From Syntrophales bacterium (lineage in GTDB: Bacteria; Desulfobacterota; Syntrophia; Syntrophales; UBA2210), in assembly GCA_023230565.1 (NCBI GenBank), contig JALNXD010000052.1, positions 1-19,122 of the forward strand: DNA of 19,122 nucleotides. Direction: 5' to 3'. The notes beneath the pieces were generated by a model. The model did not search any database, was not told where the DNA came from, and saw nothing but the letters and a program-made list of their open reading frames with translations. How positions within the stretch are numbered: the first letter of the stretch is position 1; every line of letters begins with the position of its first letter. Positions 1 to 6,676 of this stretch are shown here, piece by piece. The position numbers and the translations under genes were made by a program.

Positions 1-70
1 CTATAGCATAAAATAGGCAATTATAAAACAATATTAACGTGTTATATGTAATTAATGAGATTTTTTATCG

Positions 71-197
71 CAACCCCCGGGCCTAACCAAGAAAAATATT
101 GAGGGGTTGTGCAAAGGTCTCTGATAGAGCCGGGATGATCGCTTCGTATCGACTGCATGGTGCCCGAAAACATCTGATTTGCGGTCAAAAACTTATG
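71..197 (+). repeat. Structured repeat, copy A (candidate RNA element)
   Basis: A stem (CAACCCC at 71-77 with GGGGTTG at 103-109) precedes a block at 124-197 that is about four fifths identical by eye to 6528-6601. In the block, TTCG-TATC (143-150) can pair with GGTG-CC-CGAA (159-168), with CC bulged, around the loop GACTGCAT. In copy B the same stem forms with Watson-Crick pairs where this copy has G-U pairs. No reading frame is kept between the copies, so conservation looks RNA- or DNA-level. It is not a family I recognise. Confidence 0.5.
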
Positions 198-254
198 TGA
201 TGATTAATAAAGAGCTTCTAAACAAATATGTGCGAGCTTCACCTTCCTACTTTA

Positions 255-273
255 TTGCCGGAGTGGCCGGCAA
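255..273. other. Short perfect hairpin
   Basis: TTGCCGG and CCGGCAA form a 7-bp inverted repeat around a 5-base loop. It lies just past the stop of the doubtful minus-strand ORF at 280-501 and could end transcription from the cold-shock/CBM48 side. Neither strand has a clear run of T after it, so an intrinsic terminator is only a guess. Confidence 0.3.
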
Positions 274-279
274 GAATTG

Positions 280-501
280 TTAATGTTTTAAGTAAATAGT
301 TTCAGAAGCATTGCCCTTCGAATTTTTAGTTAAATTCTGTTGTAAATTGTTTGCTCTTCTCTTTTTATTGCCTGATAAGAGTCTATCTCTCAAACAGATA
401 ATTTCAATATATCTTTTTTTCCCTGTTTCTGAAGTCGATTCTTCAGGTTTTCCGCACGTTGTCTTTATTTTACTGCGGTCTTTACTTTCAGGTACACGCA
501 C
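280..501 (-). CDS. Small hypothetical ORF, doubtful
   Basis: A 73-codon ORF with a GTG start, on the same strand as and 24 bases past the stop of the CBM48-like gene. The product would be very basic and polar, with many Lys, Arg, Asn and Thr, one Cys in each half, no signal peptide and no membrane segment. AAAGGA stands about 11 bases before the GTG, a weak but possible ribosome site. I recognise no family. The composition is what AT-rich intergenic DNA can give by chance, so it may not be a gene. The plus-strand ORF across the same bases (311-562) is less convincing still. Confidence 0.25.
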   Translation of the reverse strand: MRVPESKDRSKIKTTCGKPEESTSETGKKRYIEIICLRDRLLSGNKKRRANNLQQNLTKNSKGNASETIYLKH

Positions 502-525
502 TGTAAAAATCCTTTTTTTTACTTT

Positions 526-834
526 TTATACGACAACAACAGAGTTGTCCGATATTCCGTAAGCATCCTTCACCATTTTATCAGCATCCCGGTCGCAATC
601 CCAATAAGTCCCGTCAATAAGATAAAGATATTGATATTCTCGACCTGGTTTCAGCTCAAGTGTCGCTTCAAATGATCCGTTTTCAGTTATTCTCATTGGT
701 GTCGCTTTCTTGTCCCAGTTATTGAAGCATCCGACTATATTGACTGATTTTACAGGACCTACATGACTTTTATGTACTTCGAATTTCACTTTACATGTCC
801 GTTTATCTTTCAAATAGACTTTTTTCATTATCAT
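526..834 (-). CDS. Stand-alone glycogen-binding (CBM48/AMPK-beta-like) domain protein
   Basis: A 102-residue protein that is essentially one early-set beta-sandwich domain of the isoamylase N-terminal/CBM48 type. The hallmark is VNIVGCFNNWD (residues about 32-42), followed by a PM motif, the acidic and aromatic strand around FEATLELKPGREYQYLYLIDG and a closing Trp-Asp. In this family such domains bind alpha-glucans or serve as protein-protein modules. No catalytic domain is attached, no signal peptide is seen, and the protein is likely cytoplasmic. The start is ATG 834 because AAGGAG lies 7 bases upstream; a second in-frame ATG two codons later has poorer spacing. It is followed by the doubtful ORF at 280-501 and preceded by the cold-shock gene on the same strand. 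No glycogen enzyme is adjacent, so the partner is unknown. Confidence 0.8.
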   Translation of the reverse strand: MIMKKVYLKDKRTCKVKFEVHKSHVGPVKSVNIVGCFNNWDKKATPMRITENGSFEATLELKPGREYQYLYLIDGTYWDCDRDADKMVKDAYGISDNSVVVV

Positions 835-1008
835 TATCTTTCTCCTTACCTGCTCATTTCAGTATTGAAGAGAGCGTTCATGTATCATTCAGATTTTCTT
901 GAATTTAGTCTCTCATGCCACCTGATGCTATCTTTTTATCTGTTTTTACATCTACCGTCCTTTGCATACCTCAATGTTCCCATCCCATACTTATTACGTT
1001 TAATAATT

Positions 1009-1050
1009 ACATTCGTTACAGGCGCTCACTTAACAACCTGTAACGAATGT
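1009..1050. repeat. Perfect 14-bp inverted repeat, 14-base loop
   Basis: ACATTCGTTACAGG at 1009-1022 is matched exactly by its complement at 1037-1050. The stem extends on both sides by TAATTA/TAATTA if a two-base bulge is allowed. It lies 35 bases past the stop of the cold-shock gene and before the CBM48-like gene, both on minus. It may be a terminator or stabilising hairpin for the cold-shock mRNA, although no T-run follows on either strand. The rest of 835-1085 shows nothing further. Confidence 0.6.
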
Positions 1051-1085
1051 ACTAATTAGTTCGTCCTGAAATCTTTTTCCCGGGG

Positions 1086-1286
1086 CTAAAGTACTATCAC
1101 ATTTGCTGCAGCCTTTCCTTTCGCACCATCTTTCGTCTCGAAACTTACTCTCTGACCTCCGCTCAGTGTCTTAAAGCTGTTGCTTTGAATTGCACTGTAA
1201 TGAACAAATACATCTTCTCCGCCATCCTTTTCTATGAAACCGTAACCTCTTTTTTCGTCAAACCACTTAACCGTACCCTTTGACAT
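1086..1286 (-). CDS. CspA-family cold-shock protein
   Basis: A 66-residue single cold-shock domain, full length for the family. It opens with the typical GTVKWFDEKRGYGFI, which contains RNP-1 (about 12-19), followed by RNP-2 at DVFVHYSAI (about 25-33), then the basic C-terminal strands ending in NVIVL. These proteins bind single-stranded RNA and DNA in the cytoplasm and melt RNA structure. GGGAGG lies 7 bases before the ATG. The 5' side has no gene on this strand for more than 400 bases, which would fit the long leader common to csp mRNAs, but I saw no certain promoter or cold box. The name cspA is not assigned because several paralogs are usual per genome. Confidence 0.95.
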   Translation of the reverse strand: MSKGTVKWFDEKRGYGFIEKDGGEDVFVHYSAIQSNSFKTLSGGQRVSFETKDGAKGKAAANVIVL

Positions 1287-1714
1287 TACTATCCTCCCTT
1301 TAAAAAGCCTGTTTCTCCATTACCGGTGAATCAGAGCTTGCTATGTATTTGAGCGGATAATAAGCAATTGGCAGCGGATGGTAAATAACGTGTTCTACGC
1401 AATCAGAATCAATGACAATACGTATTCAAAATCGTAGACAGTAGGTACTGCAATACTGATAGTGACCTGATTTATCATGTTGAAGCAGGCATTTTTGCCA
1501 TTAAGAAGCCCATGTTCTTATTTTTGCTCTTTTTTTCGTTTGCTAAGATGTTCTTTTTTTGGTAGCTAGAGCGTTATTGACTTTTTCACCTATTGAACCG
1601 TATTAGCAGATACACAAGATTCAAAATTGACCTGTTCCTTGCAAATAGAAACCCTTGGTTGTACCCGAATGAAGGGTTTATAACCTTTTGGCTATTTCAA
1701 TAATCGGAATCCTT
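1287..1714. other. Intergenic region between divergent genes
   Basis: This 428-base stretch holds the leaders of the cold-shock gene (minus) and the STAS-like gene (plus). A possible sigma-70 promoter for the plus gene is TTGACT (1577-1582) and TATTAG (1601-1606), with an 18-base spacer. An 8-bp inverted repeat, AAACCCTT (1649-1656) with AAGGGTTT (1672-1679), could fold in the plus-strand leader and would hide the AAGGG that might serve as a ribosome site for the TTG at 1688. I see nothing else in it. Confidence 0.35.
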
Positions 1715-2128
1715 ATGCCTGTCACCTATGCTGTCGTCAATCGCGGCCGGCTGGTAATAGAAAAATGGGCCGGAATAATAACTCTTGACGAGTTGATTTC
1801 ACATGAAAAAGAGCAACTGGAAGACAATTGCATAGTTTCAGGTGCATCTGTTCTTTCAGATTGCCGGAATGCTGTCCTTGAGATACCTTTCAACAGAATT
1901 TCCGAATTATCGAATCACCACAACAGATCCAATAACAAATTCTATTTCTCCAAATGTGCGGTAATTGTAAAAAGCAATGCAACGTTTACCGTTTCACGCA
2001 TTTTTGCAGAACAAATAAAGGCATTTGGCATAAATGCCATCGTGTTTAGCAGTTTGGATGTTGCCTGTATCTGGCTGGGGCTTTCAATTTCCGAAACCAA
2101 AAAAATTATAGAAAAAATGAATTTATGA
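1715..2128 (+). CDS. STAS/SpoIIAA-like small protein
   Basis: A protein of 137 residues from ATG 1715. The pattern resembles the SpoIIAA-like STAS group: a first strand pair (TYAVVNRGRLVIEKWAG), a helix beginning ITLDELISHEK, a conserved Asp after a short strand (VLSDCRN), a strand with a helix at about 90-115 (a cytoplasmic alpha/beta order), and a closing VFSSLDVACIWLGL. Members of this group are cytoplasmic and often of unknown role; some carry lipids or regulate partners. A longer start at TTG 1688 would add nine mostly hydrophobic residues, but family members begin close to the first strand, so ATG is preferred; no ideal Shine-Dalgarno is seen for either. The lipase gene begins 53 bases on, so co-transcription is likely. 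Function is inferred by fold only. Confidence 0.55.
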   Translation: MPVTYAVVNRGRLVIEKWAGIITLDELISHEKEQLEDNCIVSGASVLSDCRNAVLEIPFNRISELSNHHNRSNNKFYFSKCAVIVKSNATFTVSRIFAEQIKAFGINAIVFSSLDVACIWLGLSISETKKIIEKMNL

Positions 2129-2181
2129 AGATAATGCTTCTTTCATTTTTATGGAAGTAGCAGAGCTTCTGCTCATTTTAT

Positions 2182-2877
2182 ATGGATCACGACAGTAACT
2201 ATATTGAACATGTGGTGCTTATTCATGGTCTTGCAAGAACAAAGCGTTCGATGATTCCTCTTGAAAAAAGACTATCAACATCAGGATATCATGTGGTCAA
2301 TATGGAGTATCCCTCCAGAACTGACTCAATAGAAATTCTCTCACAAATAATTGTTCCCCAGGCTGTTGCGACATGCCGAAAGAAAGGTGAAGGTAGAATC
2401 AACTTCGTTACTCATTCAATGGGTGGAATAATTCTTCGTTACTATTTAAAACATACCCCTGTGCCCGAACTGGGGCGCGTAGTAATGCTAAGCCCTCCGA
2501 ACGGGGGAAGTGAACTTGTAGATCTTTTCGGAAATTTTTTCTTTTTTCGGTGGCTGTATGGTCCCGCGGGCCAATCATTGGGAACAGGGATAAAATGCCT
2601 GCCAAATACGTTGGGAAAAGTGGATTTCGACCTTGGAGTGATTGCCGGCGACCGGACTGTAAATCCCTTTTTTTCTTTCTGCATCCGCGGCAAAAATGAC
2701 GGGAAGGTATCGGTCAAAAGAACATCTGTCGAAGGCATGAAGGATTTCAGAGTAATGCATGCAGCTCATCCTTTTATAATGAGAAACAGGCAGGTCATTA
2801 AAGAGGTAATATGTTTTCTTCAAACAGGCCGTTTTTCTCAAACGGAAAAAACGTTCCCCTCTTCAAGAAACAAGTAA
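2182..2877 (+). CDS. Alpha/beta-hydrolase, lipase/acetyltransferase-like
   Basis: A 231-residue cytoplasmic-looking hydrolase of the alpha/beta fold. The oxyanion-side motif HVVLIHGLART is at 10-20, the nucleophile elbow THSMGG places Ser79, an Asp is at 173 within KNDGKVSV, and the likely catalytic His is 196 in HPF, matching the HTFMMRN-type C-terminus of this lipase-like family. PPNGGSE at 105-111 is also typical. Substrate is unknown: esters or lipids by family. There is no signal peptide or lipobox. No clear Shine-Dalgarno precedes ATG 2182, and a 6-bp inverted repeat (AGCAGA/TCTGCT, 2159-2173) sits just before it, so translation may depend on the upstream STAS-like gene. A strong hairpin follows at 2890-2919. 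Confidence 0.8.
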   Translation: MDHDSNYIEHVVLIHGLARTKRSMIPLEKRLSTSGYHVVNMEYPSRTDSIEILSQIIVPQAVATCRKKGEGRINFVTHSMGGIILRYYLKHTPVPELGRVVMLSPPNGGSELVDLFGNFFFFRWLYGPAGQSLGTGIKCLPNTLGKVDFDLGVIAGDRTVNPFFSFCIRGKNDGKVSVKRTSVEGMKDFRVMHAAHPFIMRNRQVIKEVICFLQTGRFSQTEKTFPSSRNK

Positions 2878-2889
2878 TTTGATCCAATA

Positions 2890-2919
2890 AATAATGCCCG
2901 AAGAGTTCCGGGCATTATT
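2890..2919. terminator. Bidirectional terminator hairpin
   Basis: AATAATGCCCG (2890-2900) and CGGGCATTATT (2909-2919) form a perfect 11-bp stem around an 8-base loop, between the converging ends of the lipase gene (plus) and the downstream HpaB-type gene (minus). The A/T base of the stem gives T-rich 3' arms on both strands, which suits termination in both directions. Confidence 0.7.
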
Positions 2920-2946
2920 CTCATCGGAAGTAATGCACATTTTTCT

Positions 2947-4491
2947 CTATTTCACAGTGAGCGGTATGCTTTTATAAGATTCATCAAAGGGCGGCATTTT
3001 CGGATGTACATAGTCCTTCTGTAAGGGAAGTTTCCCGTATACAGGATCATCCTGCCAGCCGTCTATGTGGGCGGATCTTTTTGCGGCTGACTTTAACTTC
3101 TTCCAATCCGCGCTTCCGTAAAGGAACATTTCCTGGGCCGCCATGGAGCCTTCGCCATGGATAGTGTCTATCTGATAAAAATTGCAGGTCATATCCTTGG
3201 CAAGCCGCACCGCTCTGATCCTGTCTTCTGTGGACACTCCGTTTTTTGCACTTAAATATTTTTCAATGTAAGGCCTGATATCCGGGTTGCTCCAATCGCG
3301 GAATGTCGGCACTGTAGCGGCAAGCCCTCCTGCAATATCCTGCAGGTTCTGGCACATCTGGTGGAAGTTACTCGCAAAGGTATATTTTGCTGCATTAATT
3401 GCCATTCTGTTAGGCATTACAACATCCATTCCGAATTCAGTGACAGGATCAAGACATGCCGATTTTCCCAAAAGAGCCACCGATTCGGTGATCATTGCCA
3501 TCCAGGCCAGTTTCTTTCTAATGTGGCTGACATTCTCTACCCCGTTATACTCGGCAAGAAGCCCGGCTGCTCCGGTAATAATTTCCAGCTTGCCTATCAT
3601 CTTGCAAGTTCCGAAAAGGCGATGATAACTTGCAAACGCATATGCAAGATTTCGTGAGTACTGCCATTCTCCGCACATGAAAACTCGTTCCCATGGCACA
3701 AACACATCATCAAAAATTATCAAACATTCCGTAGGCTGCTTCGCACTTGTCGAAGGATAATCAAATTCGCCCTCCTCCCCGTATGTCCTCGAAACCGGTT
3801 CTACTGCCAGAAGTTTAACCCCGGGCGAATTAAGAGGTATCGCAAAAGCAAGAGCGTATTCTTTGTCTGTCTCTCCATGGGTCCGGCAGGGCAGACAAAG
3901 AGCTTCATTTGCACATGGTGTGGAACTGATATGCACCTTTGCACCTCTGACGACGATTCCTTCTTTCTGTCGATCCACAATTCTTAAATAATAATCCTGA
4001 TGCTGCTTTTGTTGCGAAGGATGCAAACTGCGATCTCCTTTTACATCAGTTATGGCACCCGTAATTGCAAGGTCATTTTTTTGCAGATATTTTCTATATC
4101 GCTCCACACGCTCCGTGTACTCTGTTCCCAGTTCCCTGTCCATAACCTGGGCCGCAACAGAAAACGCTGCAAGGGCATCGGCACCCATACAGTGAACCAT
4201 AACCCCTCCACCTGAACGTACGCCGTTGATATAACATTCTCTTCTTCGAATAAGGTCCTCGGCGGATTTAGGTGAGGTAAGCAGAAAATTGATATTTTCA
4301 CCCTCTGCATCTGTCGTTACAAACAGGTCCCTGAAATCGGGATGGTTCGGCAGTACATAGTCCATGCAGGCTGTTCGGACAATACTGCTCAAAGTCGGAT
4401 GAGTCCTTACATCGGCAACTTTTTCTCCCAGGCACCAGATCTGTCTTCCATCATCCAGGCTTTCTAGATACTGGTCTACTGTCTTAATCAT
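2947..4491 (-). CDS. HpaB/AbfD-superfamily enzyme, paralog 2
   Basis: A 514-residue protein of the 4-hydroxyphenylacetate 3-hydroxylase/4-hydroxybutyryl-CoA dehydratase superfamily, full length, cytoplasmic. N-terminal, middle and C-terminal domains are all present: GAITDVKGDRSLHPSQQ near 145-161, the FDDVFVPWERVF strand near 260-271, and HGEGSMAAQ near 445-453. Against AbfD as I recall it, Cys101, His290 and Cys296 match three of its four [4Fe-4S] ligands (Cys103, His292, Cys299), while the place of Cys99 is Val97. The role is open: a radical CoA-ester dehydratase/isomerase or a flavin hydroxylase. About three quarters identical by eye to the upstream paralog. AAGGAGG lies 8 bases before ATG 4491. 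Confidence 0.85.
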   Translation of the reverse strand: MIKTVDQYLESLDDGRQIWCLGEKVADVRTHPTLSSIVRTACMDYVLPNHPDFRDLFVTTDAEGENINFLLTSPKSAEDLIRRRECYINGVRSGGGVMVHCMGADALAAFSVAAQVMDRELGTEYTERVERYRKYLQKNDLAITGAITDVKGDRSLHPSQQKQHQDYYLRIVDRQKEGIVVRGAKVHISSTPCANEALCLPCRTHGETDKEYALAFAIPLNSPGVKLLAVEPVSRTYGEEGEFDYPSTSAKQPTECLIIFDDVFVPWERVFMCGEWQYSRNLAYAFASYHRLFGTCKMIGKLEIITGAAGLLAEYNGVENVSHIRKKLAWMAMITESVALLGKSACLDPVTEFGMDVVMPNRMAINAAKYTFASNFHQMCQNLQDIAGGLAATVPTFRDWSNPDIRPYIEKYLSAKNGVSTEDRIRAVRLAKDMTCNFYQIDTIHGEGSMAAQEMFLYGSADWKKLKSAAKRSAHIDGWQDDPVYGKLPLQKDYVHPKMPPFDESYKSIPLTVK

Positions 4492-4518
4492 TCATTTCGC
4501 CTCCTTTTTTGTTCCGAT

Positions 4519-4546
4519 CACCTGCCCGGATTTCCCCGGGCAGGTG
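4519..4546. other. Intercistronic hairpin
   Basis: CACCTGCCCGG (4519-4529) and CCGGGCAGGTG (4536-4546) make an 11-bp, GC-rich stem with a 6-base loop, in the 67 bases between the two HpaB-type genes. On the minus strand it is followed by A-rich sequence leading into the ribosome site, not by T, so it is not a classic terminator. It may stabilise the upstream message or lower expression of the second gene. Confidence 0.65.
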
Positions 4547-4558
4547 TTATAAGCATAG

Positions 4559-6097
4559 TTATTTTTTGGTCGGCGCCATGCTCTCGTACGATTCATCGAT
4601 CGAGGGCATATTTACATAATCTTTCCTCAGAGGAAGGTTGCCATATATCGGATCGTCCTGCCACCCGTCAATGTGGGCGGCCCTCTTTGCCGCTGCGTGA
4701 AGCTTGTTCCAGTTGGCACTGGTGAACAGGAACATTTCTTGAGCGGCCATCGAACCTTCGCCGTGAATGGTATCGACCTCCCAATGGTTTCCAGTTACAT
4801 CCTTGATGAGGCGCAATATTCGGATTCTTTCTTCCGTGGATACGCCGTCTTTTGCTGCCAGATATTTATCTATGAACGGTTGGATTTCAGGATTTTTCCA
4901 GTCGCGGAATGCGGGAACAGTAGTTGTTAATCCGCCGCCGATATCCTGCATATTCTGGACAATCTGATGGATATTGCTCGCATACGTAAATTTTGATGCA
5001 TTGATGGCCATCCTGTTGGGCATCATCACATCCATTCCGAATTCGGTCATAGGATCCATGCAGGCCTGTTTTCCAAGCATCTGAACAGTTTCAGTTATAT
5101 AGGCCATCCATGCGAGTTTCTTTCTTACATGAGGCACATTTCTCACCCCATTATATTCGGCAATCAGACTCGCCGCGCCGGTCATGGTTTCAAGCAGTCC
5201 GGTCATTTTACATGTACCGAAAAGGCGATGATAACTTGCAAACGCATACGCCAGAATCTGCGAATACTGCCATTCGCCGCACATGAAAACCCTCTCCCAG
5301 GGTACAAACACATCATCAAAAATTATAAGCGATTCCGAAGGCTGCATGTGGTCAGACAGGGGATAATCAAACTCACATTCATCTCCGTAAAGCCGCACAT
5401 TTGGTTCTACGCCCAGAAGTTTGACGCCCGGCGAATTCACCGGTACCGCAAAGCCCAGCGCATATTCTTTATCAGCTTCTCCATGAGTCCTGCAGGGCAG
5501 ACACAGGAGTTCATTGGCGCATGGAGAAGCGCTGATGTGCACCTTTGCACCTCTTACTATGATTCCGTCTTTCTGGCGGTCCACTATTCTCAGATAAAAA
5601 TCCTGGTGCTGTTTCTGCTGCGAAGGATGAAGGCTTCTATCGCCTTTCACATCGGTAATAGCGCCTGTGATTGCAAGATCGTTTTTCTGCAAGTATTTGC
5701 GGTATTGTTCCACCCGCTCCGTATACCCGGTTCCCAATTTCTTGTCCATTACCTCGGCTGCAACGCTAAAGGCGGCTAGAGCATCAGCGCCCATGCAATG
5801 AACAAGCACGCCTCCCCCGGACCTGATTCCGACAGTATAGCATTCGCGTCTTCGAAGCATGTCCTCCGGAGTCTTCGGGGAAGTGAGAAGGAAATTTATA
5901 TCTTCTCCGTCTTCATCTTTCGTTACAAAAATATTCCTGTAATCCGGATGGTTCGGCAATACATAGTCCATGCATGCCTGTCTGATAATAGTGCTCACGG
6001 TCGGGTGGGTCCGTACATCGGCAACTCTTTCTCCCATGCACCAGACTTCCCTGCCATCGTTCAAACTTTCGAGATACTGCTCTACTGTTTTGATCAT
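4559..6097 (-). CDS. HpaB/AbfD-superfamily enzyme, paralog 1
   Basis: A 512-residue paralog of the next gene, colinear with no gap over the first 300 residues and showing the same landmarks: VHCMGADALAAF near 99-110, GAITDVKGDRSLHPSQQ near 145-161, YHRLFGTC at 289-296, HGEGSMAAQ near 445. Again Val97, Cys101, His290 and Cys296, so the odd ligand pattern is shared by both copies and is not a recent mutation. Known members include aromatic hydroxylases using reduced flavin and oxygen, and the oxygen-sensitive dehydratase AbfD, which uses FAD plus [4Fe-4S]. The motifs around the Cys and His lean towards AbfD. The start is ATG 6097 because AAGGAG lies 8 bases upstream; an in-frame TTG at 6103 is too close to it. 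Promoter likely at 6226-6254. Confidence 0.85.
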   Translation of the reverse strand: MIKTVEQYLESLNDGREVWCMGERVADVRTHPTVSTIIRQACMDYVLPNHPDYRNIFVTKDEDGEDINFLLTSPKTPEDMLRRRECYTVGIRSGGGVLVHCMGADALAAFSVAAEVMDKKLGTGYTERVEQYRKYLQKNDLAITGAITDVKGDRSLHPSQQKQHQDFYLRIVDRQKDGIIVRGAKVHISASPCANELLCLPCRTHGEADKEYALGFAVPVNSPGVKLLGVEPNVRLYGDECEFDYPLSDHMQPSESLIIFDDVFVPWERVFMCGEWQYSQILAYAFASYHRLFGTCKMTGLLETMTGAASLIAEYNGVRNVPHVRKKLAWMAYITETVQMLGKQACMDPMTEFGMDVMMPNRMAINASKFTYASNIHQIVQNMQDIGGGLTTTVPAFRDWKNPEIQPFIDKYLAAKDGVSTEERIRILRLIKDVTGNHWEVDTIHGEGSMAAQEMFLFTSANWNKLHAAAKRAAHIDGWQDDPIYGNLPLRKDYVNMPSIDESYESMAPTKK

Positions 6098-6225
6098 ATT
6101 CAATCTCCTTTTGTTGATGATGTGTTAAAAAATTGATATTTAACTGCGACAACTTTTATCGACAGGATCCCGGAGAATCCATATCGGACATCAGGCTAAT
6201 CCTCCCAGAGGCGAAGAGACTATAA

Positions 6226-6254
6226 TTAATACTTAATTGACTGCGCATTGTCAA
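6226..6254 (-). promoter_or_regulatory. Sigma-70-like promoter for the HpaB-type pair
   Basis: On the minus strand TTGACA (6254-6249, perfect -35) is followed after 17 bases by TATTAA (6231-6226). Transcription would begin near 6219 and leave a leader of about 120 bases before ATG 6097. No operator is evident. Confidence 0.5.
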
Positions 6255-6480
6255 CATGCCTTTGATTAAGTGTACCTATTTTCGCGAGAATGCAAAAGTA
6301 CGGTTAAAATGCTTCCTTGATTTAATTATTTTTCCGGGATAGAAGCTTTTTGCTGGCTATGGCAAGGAAGTGATGTTGTTTGATTGCATATTTATTTATA
6401 ATTCCAATTTATTGCGTGCGTTCATTCTGACCGTTTAGGGGCATGAGATTCTGCCCGACTCAGAGCGGTTTTTCGGCCTT

Positions 6481-6601
6481 GCAGCGTCACGCGCATCTGT
6501 CCCGGCGTATTCGCGCGTGGAGCTGCGACAAAGCCGGAACGGGCGCTTCGTATCGACGGCATGATACCCGAAGCAAAGCTGATTCGCGGTCAAACCTTAT
6601 G
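6481..6601 (+). repeat. Structured repeat, copy B, in the ABC-F leader
   Basis: GCAGC-GT-CACGCGC (6481-6494) pairs with GCGCGTG-GA-GCTGC (6513-6526), a 12-bp stem with one internal loop. It is followed directly by the block at 6528-6601 shared with 124-197. In the block GCTTCG-TATC (6545-6554) pairs with GATA-CC-CGAAGC (6563-6574), with CC bulged and loop GACGGCAT. The upstream stems of the two copies differ in sequence but have similar placement. The copy ends 17 bases before a short leader ORF. The rest of 6255-6480 shows nothing I can name. Confidence 0.5.
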
Positions 6602-6618
6602 CCCAGCATAGGAGATAA

Positions 6619-6672
6619 ATGAGTTATCGCATTACGTACCTTGAAAAACTGCTGTCAAAAAATTTATGGTGA
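6619..6672 (+). CDS. 17-codon leader ORF of the ABC-F gene
   Basis: ATG 6619 follows AGGAGATAA, the best ribosome site in the region, and encodes MSYRITYLEKLLSKNLW, then TGA at 6670-6672. The ABC-F start codon is only 4 bases on (TGAACAG-ATG at 6677), in another frame. Short peptides in this place are known to control ABC-F antibiotic-resistance genes by ribosome stalling and attenuation. Here that role is an inference. The alternative is simple translational coupling, or chance. Confidence 0.4.
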   Translation: MSYRITYLEKLLSKNLW

Positions 6673-6676
6673 ACAG

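Noticed and set aside
61..197. Cyclic-di-GMP or other known riboswitch
   Set aside because: I could not match the conserved cores of riboswitch classes I know, and no gene follows in the right place for copy A.
311..562. Plus-strand ORF of 83 codons
   Set aside because: Hydrophobic, Phe/Leu-rich translation of AT-rich DNA, overlapping the end of the CBM48-like gene, and no Shine-Dalgarno.
763..1059. Plus-strand ORF of 98 codons
   Set aside because: Antisense to the CBM48-like gene start and runs through the 14-bp inverted repeat; composition typical of a shadow frame.
2408..2841. Three overlapping minus-strand ORFs
   Set aside because: All are antisense to the lipase gene, whose motifs are clear.
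5129..5779. Plus-strand ORF of 216 codons
   Set aside because: Antisense shadow of the HpaB-type paralog; no recognisable motif and no ribosome site.
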